From positions 374,615-438,614 of the forward strand of contig SCFE01000032.1 in NCBI GenBank assembly GCA_004352715.1: a DNA stretch of 64,000 nt, given 5' to 3'. Each line of letters opens with the position of its first letter. Position 1 is the stretch's first letter. Position numbers and translations under genes: made by a program. Positions 35,214-47,879 of this stretch are shown here, piece after piece. Below the pieces are notes generated by a model. The model was not told where the DNA came from, did no database searches, and saw nothing but the letters and a program-made list of their open reading frames with translations. The stretch is from Hofstenia miamia (taxonomy: Eukaryota > Xenacoelomorpha > Acoela).

Positions 35214-36220
35214 TAGAAAGACTTGCAAAAGTGCATAAAGACAATAAAGATCCCCCATGAGATCAATTCAATTATTAATTCAGTAACTTCAAACTTGAGC
35301 AAATGGCTTGATAGTATTCTTAAAGAATTCTTACCAAATAAATATGTACTATCCGACTCTTTTGAACTTATTGATGAACTCAACACGTTTTACAAGAAGA
35401 ATCTATTTTAAAATTTTATCCATAGTTACGACGTTAAAAGACTTTTTAGTAGCACACCTGTTAAAAAAATTAAAGAACATTTAATATCAATTATTTCTCA
35501 AAAAAAAATTAAAATCGAAATGAATACTTTAAATAAAAATTTGAAAATGGCATTCTTAGATAATGCTTTTCTTTTTATGATTCCATTTATAATAAAATTG
35601 ATGGTATATCTATGGGATCTTTTTTAGGCAAAAACATGGCTCAATTTGCAATGGACATTATTGAAAGAAATTTAACTGATTGTGATTTTCTATTTTACAA
35701 ACGATATGCTGATGATGTCTTTGCTGTATTTAGCAACCAAGTTGAAGAAAATAATTTTTTAAAATATTTAAGCAATCAAATGACTGAAATTCAATTTACA
35801 ATGTAAAATCAAGTTGACACCCATAAATATTTCTAGATACTCAAATTTCAAATCATCATACAACTTTTTCTTCAAGTTTCCACTTCAAAATTATCAATAC
35901 TGGCTTATAGCTCTTACATTCTGTTGTGATAAGAAGTATAAAATCAACAGCTTCAAGCCAATTTTCAAAAGAATTTACGCAATATCATCCGATTACAAAG
36001 CTCTAACATTAGTACTTGGCGCATTGTACACAGTTCTTGAAAATAAATGTTATCCGCAAAAATTCATTAAAAAAATTATTACACAACAAATTTTACAATG
36101 AAACCAAGTTAATAACTCAATCATTGCAGGATCAAGAGAAGCAAAAAATATATTGGAAACTTCCATATATAGAGAACAACATTAAGAAATTTTCAAAGAA
36201 CTTAGTAAATATTAATTAAA
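35212..36220 (+). pseudogene. Penelope-like reverse transcriptase
   Basis: Blocks in order, across frames: ERLAKVHKDNKDPP (35217), SNLSKWLDSILKEFLPNKYV (about 35290-35345), YDVKRLFSSTPVKKI (about 35428), DGISMGSFLGKNMAQFAMDI (about 35600-35660), FYKRYADDVFAVF (about 35693-35732), then the thumb-like region to about 36220. G-I-S-M-G-S-x-L-G and RYADD are the primer-grip-side and catalytic motifs of Penelope-type RTs. At least three frameshifts interrupt it. Confidence 0.8.
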
Positions 36221-36324
36221 TGCTCATAAGATCAAGATTTATTCCAATTTTTAGTATTTTGAAAACTAAACATCTTTGTTAAAACCAAGGCCACATTCCC
36301 GAAGATTTAGTTTTTTCAATCTTT

Positions 36325-36575
36325 TATAAATATCAATGTGACAATTGTAACAAATTGTACATTGGAGAAACAACCGTCATGTCGGGAAGCGTTTAAAAGA
36401 GCACATTAACGGATATTTAAATACTGAAACATTTCAACATCCTCATGAAATAAAATTGAAAAGTTTACCATCATTATAAAAATTAAGAATACAAAAACAG
36501 GAGAAGCATTATACTTAAAGAACAAACAATACATACATTTCAAAGATCACATCTATTTTAATTCTGAGCATGTAG
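36325..36575 (+). pseudogene. Penelope-like GIY-YIG endonuclease domain
   Basis: YQCDNCNKLYIGETTVMSG at about 36330-36387 gives the Cys pair and YIGET motif. It is followed by K-R-A-H and a C-terminal stretch GEALYLKNKQYIHFKDHIYF. It corresponds to the shorter fragment at 27746, so two copies of one Penelope-like family are present. Confidence 0.75.
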
Positions 36576-36652
36576 AAATTATCTTAATTTATTATAAAGT
36601 GCAGTTTATATATATATATGTATATTATATATTATATATAGGTTAAGCAAAT

Positions 36653-39600
36653 TAATATATATATTACAATGGATTTCGCATATTAAGTAATATAATTTAA
36701 ATTGGTACATGTAATGACATAAGTCCTTTATGATAAAAATGTCCGTTCTCGTGAGATGATGACCATTAAAACAAATTGAAACTGATCGCAATTAAAAAAT
36801 GACATTTGATATGAAATTAAAATTTACAGTAAAACTTAGGACGTGTCTTAATTATCTCACTAAAATTACCTAACAAACCAACCAGACATTAATATGCGCT
36901 AAAGAAAAAATGAATTTACTTAATATCAGACAAAGTGTAATAAAGCTATTTTCAAAAATAGAGAAATATGAGGCAAGTTTCGGATGTTTTAATTTTATGA
37001 ATAGTAATTTTTTTCTTCATAGAAAGATGCCTTGAAGGAAATCAAATTTTTGTCAAGAAGGCAAGTTCTTAAGCTGGCCGGCCGAAAATAAAACTTCATG
37101 GCCGGCTTTCTTGATTAAAATATATATTATTGGTTTGCCTCAGATATACATGGAATAAGTAGCACCTAGTAATTAAAAATGTTTATCATAAAGGACTTGA
37201 GATATTCAACGAGTTTTATGGCAAATAAAGCAAAAAATATTTTAAGGACAAATTGTAACAATAATAAAGGTAATCATGTGTTTTTGGACACGAAAGATCA
37301 TTTACTGCGCTTTAGACTGCCATTATGGTGTAAATAACGTAGTGAGGAAAGTAGCAGTCTACACTCATTCACCTAATCAAATTTCTATTTCTAAACCGAC
37401 TGTAACCGGCTGAAACCGGAATGCTAGGAAATCATGTAACCGGCTATCGGTCGGGCCTGGCTTGAAAGTATGCAGCTGGTACCAATTCTGATGTAATATG
37501 TAAAGAAAATCGTGAAAACATTTTATTTATATCGTATCTACAAATTATAGATTAATATTTCATATTTATAGTTGTTTGATGGCTAGGTTATGAAGCTTAA
37601 TTTATATAGTTTATTCATAATAATTTTAAATATGAACAATCAATAAGTACCCAATTTTTAGGTTATTGCTTACAAAATAGCTTAAAATTGTATTGTAATT
37701 TAGCCTATCACGTAATAACTATGGCAATCCATTTTTCCTCTATATTTACTGATTTTGCCATTTAATAAGCCCCTTTAGTGTAAGTTGTTACCACTATTTC
37801 TTACCTTTGCATCTTAATTTTTTGGGAGCTAAGGATCCTATTTACCCAATCACTCAGTTTTAGAAGTGCTTCAAAAATTGGGGAATTGTGTGGTTTCCTT
37901 AAGACCGGACCTTTTATCATTGACATGGGTAAGAAGCCTCTCTTCTTTATCTTTCAGTTGATCGACAACTACAAACAAGGCATACGAAACGCAAAAGATA
38001 TCATTTCCACTTTTAGACATTTGACTTTTGGTTGCCTTATTAATAACTAAATTCATACCAAATCATTTTAAGAAGCGTAAGAAAAAGAACTACTATAACT
38101 ATTGGCATTAGATAAAGTTATTAAAAAACCACAGATAATTAATAATTATTTTAATAATTATGCTGAGACAGAACAGAATCAGATGTATTTCAATAGACAT
38201 GAGATGAGAGATACATGAAGATATTTTTACAGTAAAACAGAGCACTAAAAAATTAAAAATGGCATTGACGTTTTATATTTGCGTAAGCTCAAAAGCGACA
38301 ATTCGTTATTTTAATAGTTTTTCTAAATTTTAAATTCGATAAAAAAATTTCAAAAAACTATAAAATTTTTTTAAATTTCCTTACATTTGTAATTCAGGTG
38401 ACATTTTCTCAAAATTTTTTAAAAGGTTTTCTGAAAACATGAAGAACACTCCTTGACGAATAAGTAGAGACTNAAGCTCAAAAGCGACAATTCGTTATTT
38501 TAATAGTTTTTCTAAATTTTAATTTCGATAAAAAAATTTCGAAAAACTATAAAAAATTTTTTAAATTTCTTTACATTTGTAATTCAGGTGACATTTTCTC
38601 AAAAATTTTTAAAAGGTTTTCTGAAATCATGAAGAACACTCCTTGACGAATAAGTAGAGACTTGAAAGTATAAAATACCCATTTAGTCAGACCTAAGTAT
38701 TTGAAAAACCCCTTTATCTTACTTTAGAAATCAAAATGCATTAGCAGAAATTTCTTAAATTTTCAATTTACAATAAATTTATAAAAAATAATCACTTTCA
38801 CAACTCAGTTAAAACACTAGCTTACAAATTAATCATATTTTTCTGGATTTTCTGGATTTTATCATTATCAAAAAATGAAGTAATCAATATTGTGAAGAAG
38901 TCTAGCACCCAGAGTATTTGAAAAATCTCATCCATAATTTGCATTTGTTCAAACACATATGAATAATTGTGATTGAACATAGAGTAAGACATTCACGTGT
39001 ACTATTTTTTCAATTTTCATTCTGCATTGTCTTAACAAGGTAATTACTTGAAAAATCTAAGAGTGCAAGGATAGATTATTGAAATTGAGTGGAAAACTAG
39101 TGAAAAGATTTAATCGATTCAATTCTAATTTAAATTGAATTTTGTTAACATCTATTTGCTGAATAGAACCCATTTTACAAGCATTGTAGAGCAAATAAGT
39201 AATAATTTGAGTTAAACATTACAGCATATGGTTTTTATAAAAATTGCACACAGGGATTACTGTTATACACATCTTAATCCAAATAATCAATAAATTTTCA
39301 AGCCAACGTTCACTTGTAGAATAAAAGCTACTACTTATAACGAAAAACATGAATTTAAACCCTATAAGAATTTTTTTCTGAAACCTGTTCCCCACAATGA
39401 TATTATCAATATAGTGCTAAATGAAATTTCCAACTATTTCACTTAGTAGTGATCAATGTTTTTGTGTTTGCACACTTCTGTAAATGGGGATTGATGCATA
39501 AGTTCTTGCCACTCCTCAATGAAAATCCTGGATGCCTCTGAACTTGCCAGGAAAGAACATTGAAGTAGTCAAGGAATATCTCTTTAAGTGGGAATTTAAA

Positions 39601-39844
39601 TTCTTGAAATTGATATCAAATTATAATTAAATTTAAAACTAAATAAATGGTCATCACTCATCACTGACTTCGAATGAATGAATCACTCACTAACATCGGG
39701 CATATTTAAAGAAAATAATCTCATTTTTACGTATATTTTATAACTATTCAAAAAATCTAACACCATACATTTTACAAAAATAGACAATTACTTCTGCACC
39801 ATCGGACTTAATTTAGCAAAGCTCAAATTCAGTTCAGTCTTCTG
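36653..39844. other. intergenic, 3' of the exchanger gene
   Basis: No coding sequence recognised. A short GC-rich hairpin (GGCCGGCC / GGCCGGC) lies at about 37076-37104 and AACCGGCT-type units at about 37400-37450. The exchanger 3' UTR must begin at 39844 and extend leftward, but I see no clear polyadenylation signal close by. Confidence 0.4.
38285..38662. other. direct duplication around single n (likely allelic)
   Basis: 38285-38472 and 38474-38662 are about 96-98% alike and join at an n. This best fits two alleles placed in tandem. Confidence 0.75.
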
Positions 39845-40170
39845 TTATAAACAACCTTGAGATGAGTCCAAATTACCAAATACGTTTAAGGATAAGAGGC
39901 AAGCAGCAATAAGGTAGCCAGTATATATAATCAAGGAGAAGACACCAAGAAGTTTGTCAAGTATCCACTTGTTAGTTGCGATCATGACAATGAGCAGAAG
40001 ACAGCAAAGCAAAACAAGTAATGTGTCAATAAAAAGTGTTTTTGTTGTCAAGATTAAAGGCTCATTAGGATGCAGAGCTATAGTGTACAAAGTCCATGGT
40101 ACACCCAGTCCAATAACCAAATCAAATATATTGCTACCAAAAAGATTTGATACCATCATGTCGCACTTGC
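39845..40170 (-). CDS. exchanger exon 7 (second half of alpha-2, C-terminal membrane segments, stop)
   Basis: Acceptor CAATATTTTAG. Encodes CDMMVSNLFGSNIFDLVIGL, then GVPW, three more hydrophobic stretches with TNKWILDKLLGVFSLIIYTG, and a short tail ending at TAA 39847-39845. The first 40 bases and the intron end are duplicated at 40303-40380 beyond a gap; the exon itself is complete here. Confidence 0.9.
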
Positions 40171-40371
40171 CTAAAATATTGATGTTGAATTTAGATACAT
40201 ATATATATATNNNNNNNNNNNNNNNNNNNNNNNNNNNNNNNNNNNNNNNNNNNNNNNNNNNNNNNNNNNNNNNNNNNNNNNNNNNNNNNNNNNNNNNNNN
40301 NNATATATTGCTACCAAAAAGATTTGATACCATCATGTCGCACTTGCCTAAAATATTGATGTTGAATTTAG

Positions 40372-40412
<41 letters not shown>

Positions 40413-43400
40413 AATGAAAGTGCAAAGAGGAATATCATCGAATTTAAATATATTACAAAGACAAAGCTAAACTAGAGTTGTTCAGATATTGCTACGCTAT
40501 TGTAATACAAGTCCTCCTATGTTTCACCTTACCAACAGTCAAACTAAGAATAAAGTTTCTAGAAATCAGCAATGAGAGCATTTGACGAAAACTGCTCATG
40601 AAGAGTGTGGTATTTCAACCGAATATTTATTCCAAGAATTAAATTATTAATAACATTGATATTCAAGAACTTTCTATATTTATCCGAAATTAAAACATAT
40701 GTACATGCATTTATTTATACAATTATTATACAAACTATATATTAATACAATAAATAATTATTTAAAGATTTTTAAGAAGTGGAGATACACTAGTTTAAAA
40801 TTTAGATTGAAGCATTGAGGAAATTCATTTTATTCAATATAAAATCTTAAACTAGACAAGAACATTAAATATGTATAATAATTGCCTTACCTTCTCTTCC
40901 CAATACTAAACCAGTGAATGCATCTGTTGAACTTGACCCAGCTGCCAGTATCGTGATCCCTAGAATTGCTTGTGGTATTGAAAATGTTATTCCTAAATAT
41001 TTTTTGTTTATTTACGGAGTATTTTAGTTTTAATTTTTAAAACTAGTTTTTTTCTTAGATTTTTTAACGTTACCGTTCCTAGTAAATTTCCAACACTATT
41101 TACTAAAGTATAATATTAATGTCAGGCGCATTTTTCAGCTTCATACTATTTAGGCAATAGACTCTACAATACAAAATGTTTGCAAATGCCAAATAACCAA
41201 AAAATGAAAAATCACATACCAAATATAGTCAGCATATCCAGAACAACATAACTGATTATTGTCATCCATATGCACACAGAGGTCAATGTGAAAATAACCA
41301 GATATTGTCGGTTTTCCTTCTTGCAATCAGGAATCGTGATGTAAAATATGCATTGAATCGGAATGCAAAACGTTCTCCATGCCGTGATAAGTATGGATTC
41401 GAGTTTTGGAGTGTCCTCATCTTTAGCTAAATTATCTCAATCAAGTAACATAACTATTATTCAGTGCTAAGTTGAATCTCGGAAAATTCATTCAATCAAT
41501 ATATTAAGAGGTTTCTTCATTTGGTCATATATTCCACTCAAACTTCCTAATTTTCTTCACATGCTCATGTAAAGGCAGCTGTCAATATTAGTCTAAATGT
41601 ATATCAACTTATGTGAACATCAAAATTATTTGATTTGATTAGAAAGCATTGAAAATTGAAACTTCGAAATTGTCAAACATAATATATATCCAGTGTTTAG
41701 TATTAAATTACATGTACATGTATATGGAATACATTAACTGAGTTATTTCCATTAATTTATAATTCAAAGAAAAACCGTTATTCTATATTTATATTCAATG
41801 ACACTCTAATCTTCATTTTTAGACGCGGTGATATTTTTTAAGATGCAGCGTTTGAATTGATTGAGATTTTGATAAGTTCAGAACTAAAATTCGAGAAAAG
41901 CGAAATCAGATGAAAAAATCATAATATTTTCCACAATATGGCACNNNNNNNNNNNNNNNNNNNNNCCGTTATTCTATATTTATATTCAATGACACTCTAA
42001 TCTTCATTTTTAGACGCGGTGATATTTTTTAAGATGCAGCGTTTGAATTGATTGAGATTTTGATAAGTTCAGAACTAAAATTCGAGAAAAGCGAAATCAG
42101 ATGAAAAAATCATAATATTTTCCACAATATGGCACATCATCATTGGGGTATAATACAGAACATGATCGGCTACTTAATCTTGAGGCATCCGGGGCGACTG
42201 TGTCAGGCTTAATTGTTTGATAGTTATCGAAAAAAATTTAAAAGCTTATAACTTAAGAACGAATAAAAATATCCAAACTCTGAAATCTTACGGATCTGCG
42301 ACATCTAAATTTGCAAACGACACGCCTCAGTGGGTTTGAGAGTTCACTTTACACATACAAAATTCAAACTTCATTGTTGATATCATAGGCTTTCAAACAT
42401 ACTTTTACTTGAACACTAGATATGGAAAATTTTTTTCAAAAAATCATAATTTTCAATAATAATAATCAACCTTTTCAAGTAATTCAGCACTAGATTGAAG
42501 ATTGGTCTATATATCACCATTTAAAATTTAAATTTTTTTGTATGACGTTTTTCGTGTGCTAATATTTGTTAATTTGGTGTATTACTCCTCATATTTGAAG
42601 AAAACTATTTATATGACTCAAAATGCATGCAGAATATTCTGAAATATGTACAAATATTTGAAGAAAACTATTTATATGACTCAAAATGCATGCAGAATAT
42701 TCTGAAATATGTACAAATACTGTGAAGTTTTTAGGTCAAGTTCTGCTAACACATTGTACATTACAGCACAGAATAGCTGTTACACTGCGTCGATCCTTGG
42801 AAAATTGAGCATTATTTCAAGAATTTCGCTAATAACATAGAATAACTGTAACCAAAGTTGATCTTGTATCATTCTAAAAATACACACAAAAATATCTATC
42901 CTTCATTTATTCGTGTATCTTACACCATTCACTGATTTAAAAACCATCATGTGTAAAACAATAACAGGATTTTCAGTTTGTGAAACAGTTGATAGGGACA
43001 AGTGAAATTGTGGAATGCAGAAAATTGCATTATTAAATAATGCAGCTTAAGCAAATGGCAGGAAGAATTTTTTGATTAAAGTTAAGGTATAAGAATTGAA
43101 AATTTCATTACAGGAAGCTACATAATTCATCCAAAAATTATCCATTGATATCAGTATAATTCAAGATTTGACAACCTGCTGATTTTTGTCTAGTGTAGCA
43201 TTTCCATGTTGATAACAATTTTGATATAATTTTGGAATAATGACGAGTTTCAATACAAAGAATTTCAACCTCTAAGGATAAGCTTTTATATTGTATCGAT
43301 TTATATATTTAAATTGACATTTTCTGGTGTAGAACAAAAGTTTTTTAGTTGAACCCAGCAGTCCATACCTTAACAGGGAGGCAGTCTGGAGGTTGGTTAT

Positions 43401-46400
43401 TTTTTCTTTTTAAAGAAAACTCTAAGCAAAAATCTTTCGAAATAAATATACTTTTAAAGCAAATAAGTATTGATTTTAGGCCAAAGGCGAAAATTCCAAA
43501 AAACTGTATAGCAAGCTTCGCAAAGACCTTTTATAGGTTACATATTCAAATTCTCGATGAAATAAGTCATATTTACAAGAACTAGTAAAATCAAATTATC
43601 TATTTATTTCTTATTGGCCTGGCTTCTCAAAAAACAGTTTTCAATCATTAAACATTGCCATGGGCAACAAGAATATGATACATAATTAATTTATGTAAAC
43701 AGTTTAGACGTCCTTTTAAGGTACCATTGCTCATGAATTTGAAAATCTCTATTTCAAATTTTTTCTTTATTCCTTAAATTTATATTTATCAACACGCATG
43801 ATAGTATAAAGTGGTTTTGGAAATCATATCAATACCATTGAAAATATTTACTAATTTGGGTAATAACACTATTGAGGCTGAAACAGACAAAGAAGTAATA
43901 ACAAAATAACACCAATTTGAGAGTTAACTTATNGATACATAATTAATTTATGTAAACAGTTTAGACGTCCTTTTAAGGTACCATTGCTCATGAATTTGAA
44001 AATCTCTATTTCAAATTTTTTCTTTATTCCTTAAATTTATATTTATCAACACGCATGATAGTATAAAGTGGTTTTGGAAATCATATCAATACCATTGAAA
44101 ATATTTACTAATTTGGGTAAGAATACTATTGAGGCTGAAACAGACAAAGAAGTAATAACAAAATAACACCAATTTGAGCCTTAACTTATTAAAAAATAAG
44201 AACACCACAGAATGAACAAGACTTAAAGTTTCTTATGAGACTGGGTGTTTTCGAAAATTGCAGCTATTATAAGAGAAAGCGGAACGAGGAAGAGTAACTA
44301 CTGGCTTTTAGATGATCACGAGCCAGATTGGGCGAGTGACTGATCAAATATCTTAACCAGTTTGCAACTTTGAGCAAAACATCAATACATCTATTACAGA
44401 AGATCTAAAATTTAACTTTCTTGAAGTAAAATTGAAGTTAGTCATACGTTTATATGACATTTACACCCAAAATATGGTCTGAAAACAAAATGTTAGAACT
44501 AGGATTCGAATTGAGTTTACCTACTTTATGATTTAGGCTTCGTCTAGTTATGCCAATTTAACTAGTGAGTAGATAAAAATGGTTCTTTTAAACAACAATT
44601 ATCACACTTTGGTGTTTGCTTGTCAACGGTAGATAAATAATGCAGTTGTTTATTGTCGGTATGTAGCTACTAAAGAAAATATGTCGCTTCAAGTAGACTT
44701 AATGTTCGTTAGGCAATGGTATATTGACAACAATTAAAACAAATAGCACAATGCTATTTTTAGCAAATCCCTTTATTTCGCCTAACATTTATAAAAGAAA
44801 TTATTAATGTTTTAGCATTCTCATAGATGTGGCAGGCAATTATCGAAGACCCCGTAAACATTTGTGTATATGAGACGTTCCCTAGTCTAGAGGTTATCGT
44901 TTATAAATACACTTGGTAGGATACTAAAATAAGATGTATCACTGAAATTTTTTTAATTTCATTTATAAGCATTTTCTGGTTTTACAAAAAATTACAATTT
45001 GTAACATTCGTAGCAAAACAGTGTAATTGCATACATTAAACTAAATTTGTGGTCTCCATCATTGTAAATTATTATTATCACTAACATGTGTTTAACTCTA
45101 AGGAAGAAGATTCTGGGTTCCTAGAAAAAAGTGATTCTTTGATTTTATGTAAAAATTCAAAGTGATCGTTAGCAATCGGTTCATTCTCAGATGTTACAGA
45201 ATTGGATTTTTTCAAAAGATGATATATTCATATTTCGATTTATGGGGCTGAAATTGTAAAGAAACTTTCACTTAATTTATACTGTCCACGAGTTTTATAA
45301 AAAATTTTTATGGTTTCCTGAAAAAAAATCCTAAACGCTTATAACTCACAAACTGATAAATATTTTTAGAATCTAAAAGCACTGCAGTATAGAAGAGTAT
45401 CTCAATCATTTTAGGTGGTCTTTCTGTATAAAAAGAACCCAATGTGCCTTAGACCTCCTTATTATTTGAACATTAGGTATGAAAAGAATTCGAATGTTTT
45501 TTACAAACTAGGAAATTTGAAAGACAAATGGTTCATTTTTTCAAGTGATTCACCCACGGCACTACACTTTACCACAAGTATTCAACATCATATTCCCAGG
45601 TTAGATGTCTTCATATGTCACGATTTTTGAATTTCATAAAGAGCTTGGAGGTAATTGTTTGAAAATTTGGAAAAACGCTTTGTTCTTATATCATAGCTAA
45701 TACATACCTATTACTTAGCACGCTATTTCTTCCCTCACAAAAATGTCCATAGGTGTATTTTTGTTTTTAAGACAAGCAAATTTGGTCAACACCATCTGAG
45801 AAATCGCTTCTCCTGCTAAGGTTTCCCGCATTCAACTGCAAGTGGCTTATAGTTCCGATAGAAAAAATGGATTTTCTGTCGTTGTTTAATCGATTATATA
45901 ATTCACTAAGGATTTAAGCTCTTCCTCATATTATTAATAAACATCCGGTGCGCAGAAAAATTATTTATCTTTTACAAATGTAAGAATTATTGAGAAAAAA
46001 GAAGTAAAAACAAGAAAATGCTCAAATGTGTTGATTGCAAAATGCTCGTTGTTTTTTATTGTTCAGTTCAACTAATTTAATAATACGAATTAGCCCTTAC
46101 CAGCATTTTTCATTTCAATGATTTCAGACTCGCCTAGGTCAGCAGTATCGTTATTGTAAATGAAGCAGCAGCTACTAAATGTTGAACAAATCTTTTCTTG
46201 ATATTTCGTTGAAAAGTGAATGCCAACAATGTACAACAAGTATATTGACACCAGAGCAAGAGTTTCATACCTAAATTGTAGTACAATTCACGTAGTTATT
46301 TCGATCAGGGAACACAATCATTTCATATTTCAAATTTAATGCTCTCATAACCCACTGTTTTATATCACAGCCTATAAATTTGTCTACAGCACTGGTGGAA

Positions 46401-47833
46401 AAATTTCTACATAATTATTTATGAACCGAAAGGGCAGTGCGCCTAAACCGTCCTAGAGAGTACCTCCTCGCGGTGGTTCCTGGACTTAACTAACACTCGA
46501 AGGGCGCGTTGCTTTGTGGAGTCCCAGACCCTTAGTGGACGTTAAGCAACAGGGTATAAGAAGGTGCTGCCATGTGTGCTATGCGCATGTGGGGGCGGTG
46601 ACGTTCGTGAGCCTGTCTGCGATTAGTTCGTGGAATAGCAGACGGCGAAGCAGTGTTACTACTAGCATTTAATTGCTGCCAGTGCCCAAAGTCATGAATG
46701 CGTCTCATGGGGCAGTTATGCGGGGATACAATAGTTCGCCTCAATTGTATCAATTGTATTGTATCTCAGTCTCTGGAGTTTGAGATAGGCCTAGGCCAGC
46801 GTTTGCTGAGCCTTACCTGTGAGGGAGCTTTGCTTCGTCACGGCTTTGTTGTTATCCAAAATAACTTATTATTTTGTTGCCATTGGGGTAAGAGTCACTT
46901 GATGCTCTGCATTGAGTGTAACAGTCCTGATATAATTATGGATCTCTATAACAGGCAGACAGCGAGCGCTCACTAGTTACCACAGTTAGTAACCTTGGTT
47001 GGTGAACGCTGGAGAGGCGCAACCCTCTCAACTGAAGCATGGTCTTCGGCTTCACTATGCTGATCAGACTCAACACAGATCAGCACTCTTTGTGCCTGGG
47101 GTCACTTAGAGGTTAATCATGATCAAACCGGCCTTAGCAGTATACGTCTAGGGGTAGAGTCCGGACCTAAATCTGTTGACACGCAATCTTCAGTCTGTCG
47201 ATGGGTAGAGTAACCCTGACCACATAATTACTTAAATTATACATTCCATTATATATATATATATAAGAGATTCCTTCAAAAATTCATTCTTGGGAAGAGG
47301 CTGGCTTATAGCATTGCAATATTCAAGGTTTAGATTGCCGCAGAACTCAAATCAGGATATACAACGTTTTTGTTGATCAGTGGCTAAGGCAAAACTTATC
47401 AGTAACTCGAACCTAGTGCCCAATATTTTGTAGTTTTGCACACATTGTTGTAAAATATTTTACCTTAGCATTATATTTAGGCTTTTGGGGCTCATCTACT
47501 TGTCTACTAGTTATTATTTAGGGGAGCATTGATATACTATAGCAGTCTTAAGATCGAGCAACAACTTCAATTATATCTCTTAATAACCACCAGTTTTTGA
47601 TCAATGTTGATAATCAAGTACTTTACTAATGTTTTAAATTAGTAGTGCTACAAAATTTTGAGATGAATTGTGCAAGGTTGTCGATCATGAATCACATAAT
47701 CATAAGTCCAAATATGCTTTGAATATTTTATAGTCACCCTAAGCTCTAACAAAAATAAGCTTTCTTAGAAGGAATTTTTAAGGAATGACACCTGTTATTT
47801 CTTAAATAGCAAAATATTATTTAAGACACACAC

Positions 47834-47879
<46 letters not shown>

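Larger units (their letters stand above)
35212..36590 (+). mobile_element. Penelope-like retroelement, decayed
   Basis: Reverse transcriptase followed by a GIY-YIG-type endonuclease on +, in the order known for Penelope-like elements. Frameshifts and stops are common, so the copy is dead. A TA tract precedes it at once (to 35211) and an imperfect TA-rich tract follows (about 36607-36652). No LTR-like terminal repeat is apparent within the sequence. Confidence 0.8.

Noticed and set aside
40303-40380. Second copy of the exchanger exon 7 start with an acceptor, as if a mutually exclusive exon
   Set aside because: It is near-identical including intron sequence, lies just across a gap within a TA tract, and is truncated. 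Assembly duplication explains it better.
45415-45630. 71-codon open frame as an exchanger exon
   Set aside because: Plus strand, opposite to the gene, and inside a diverged dispersed repeat; the exchanger CDS is already complete in phase without it.
46532-46976. Open frames on both strands in the GC-rich island (46532-46753 on -, 46698-46976 on +)
   Set aside because: GC-rich DNA has fewer chance stops; no homology, and they overlap hairpin stems. Treated as non-coding.
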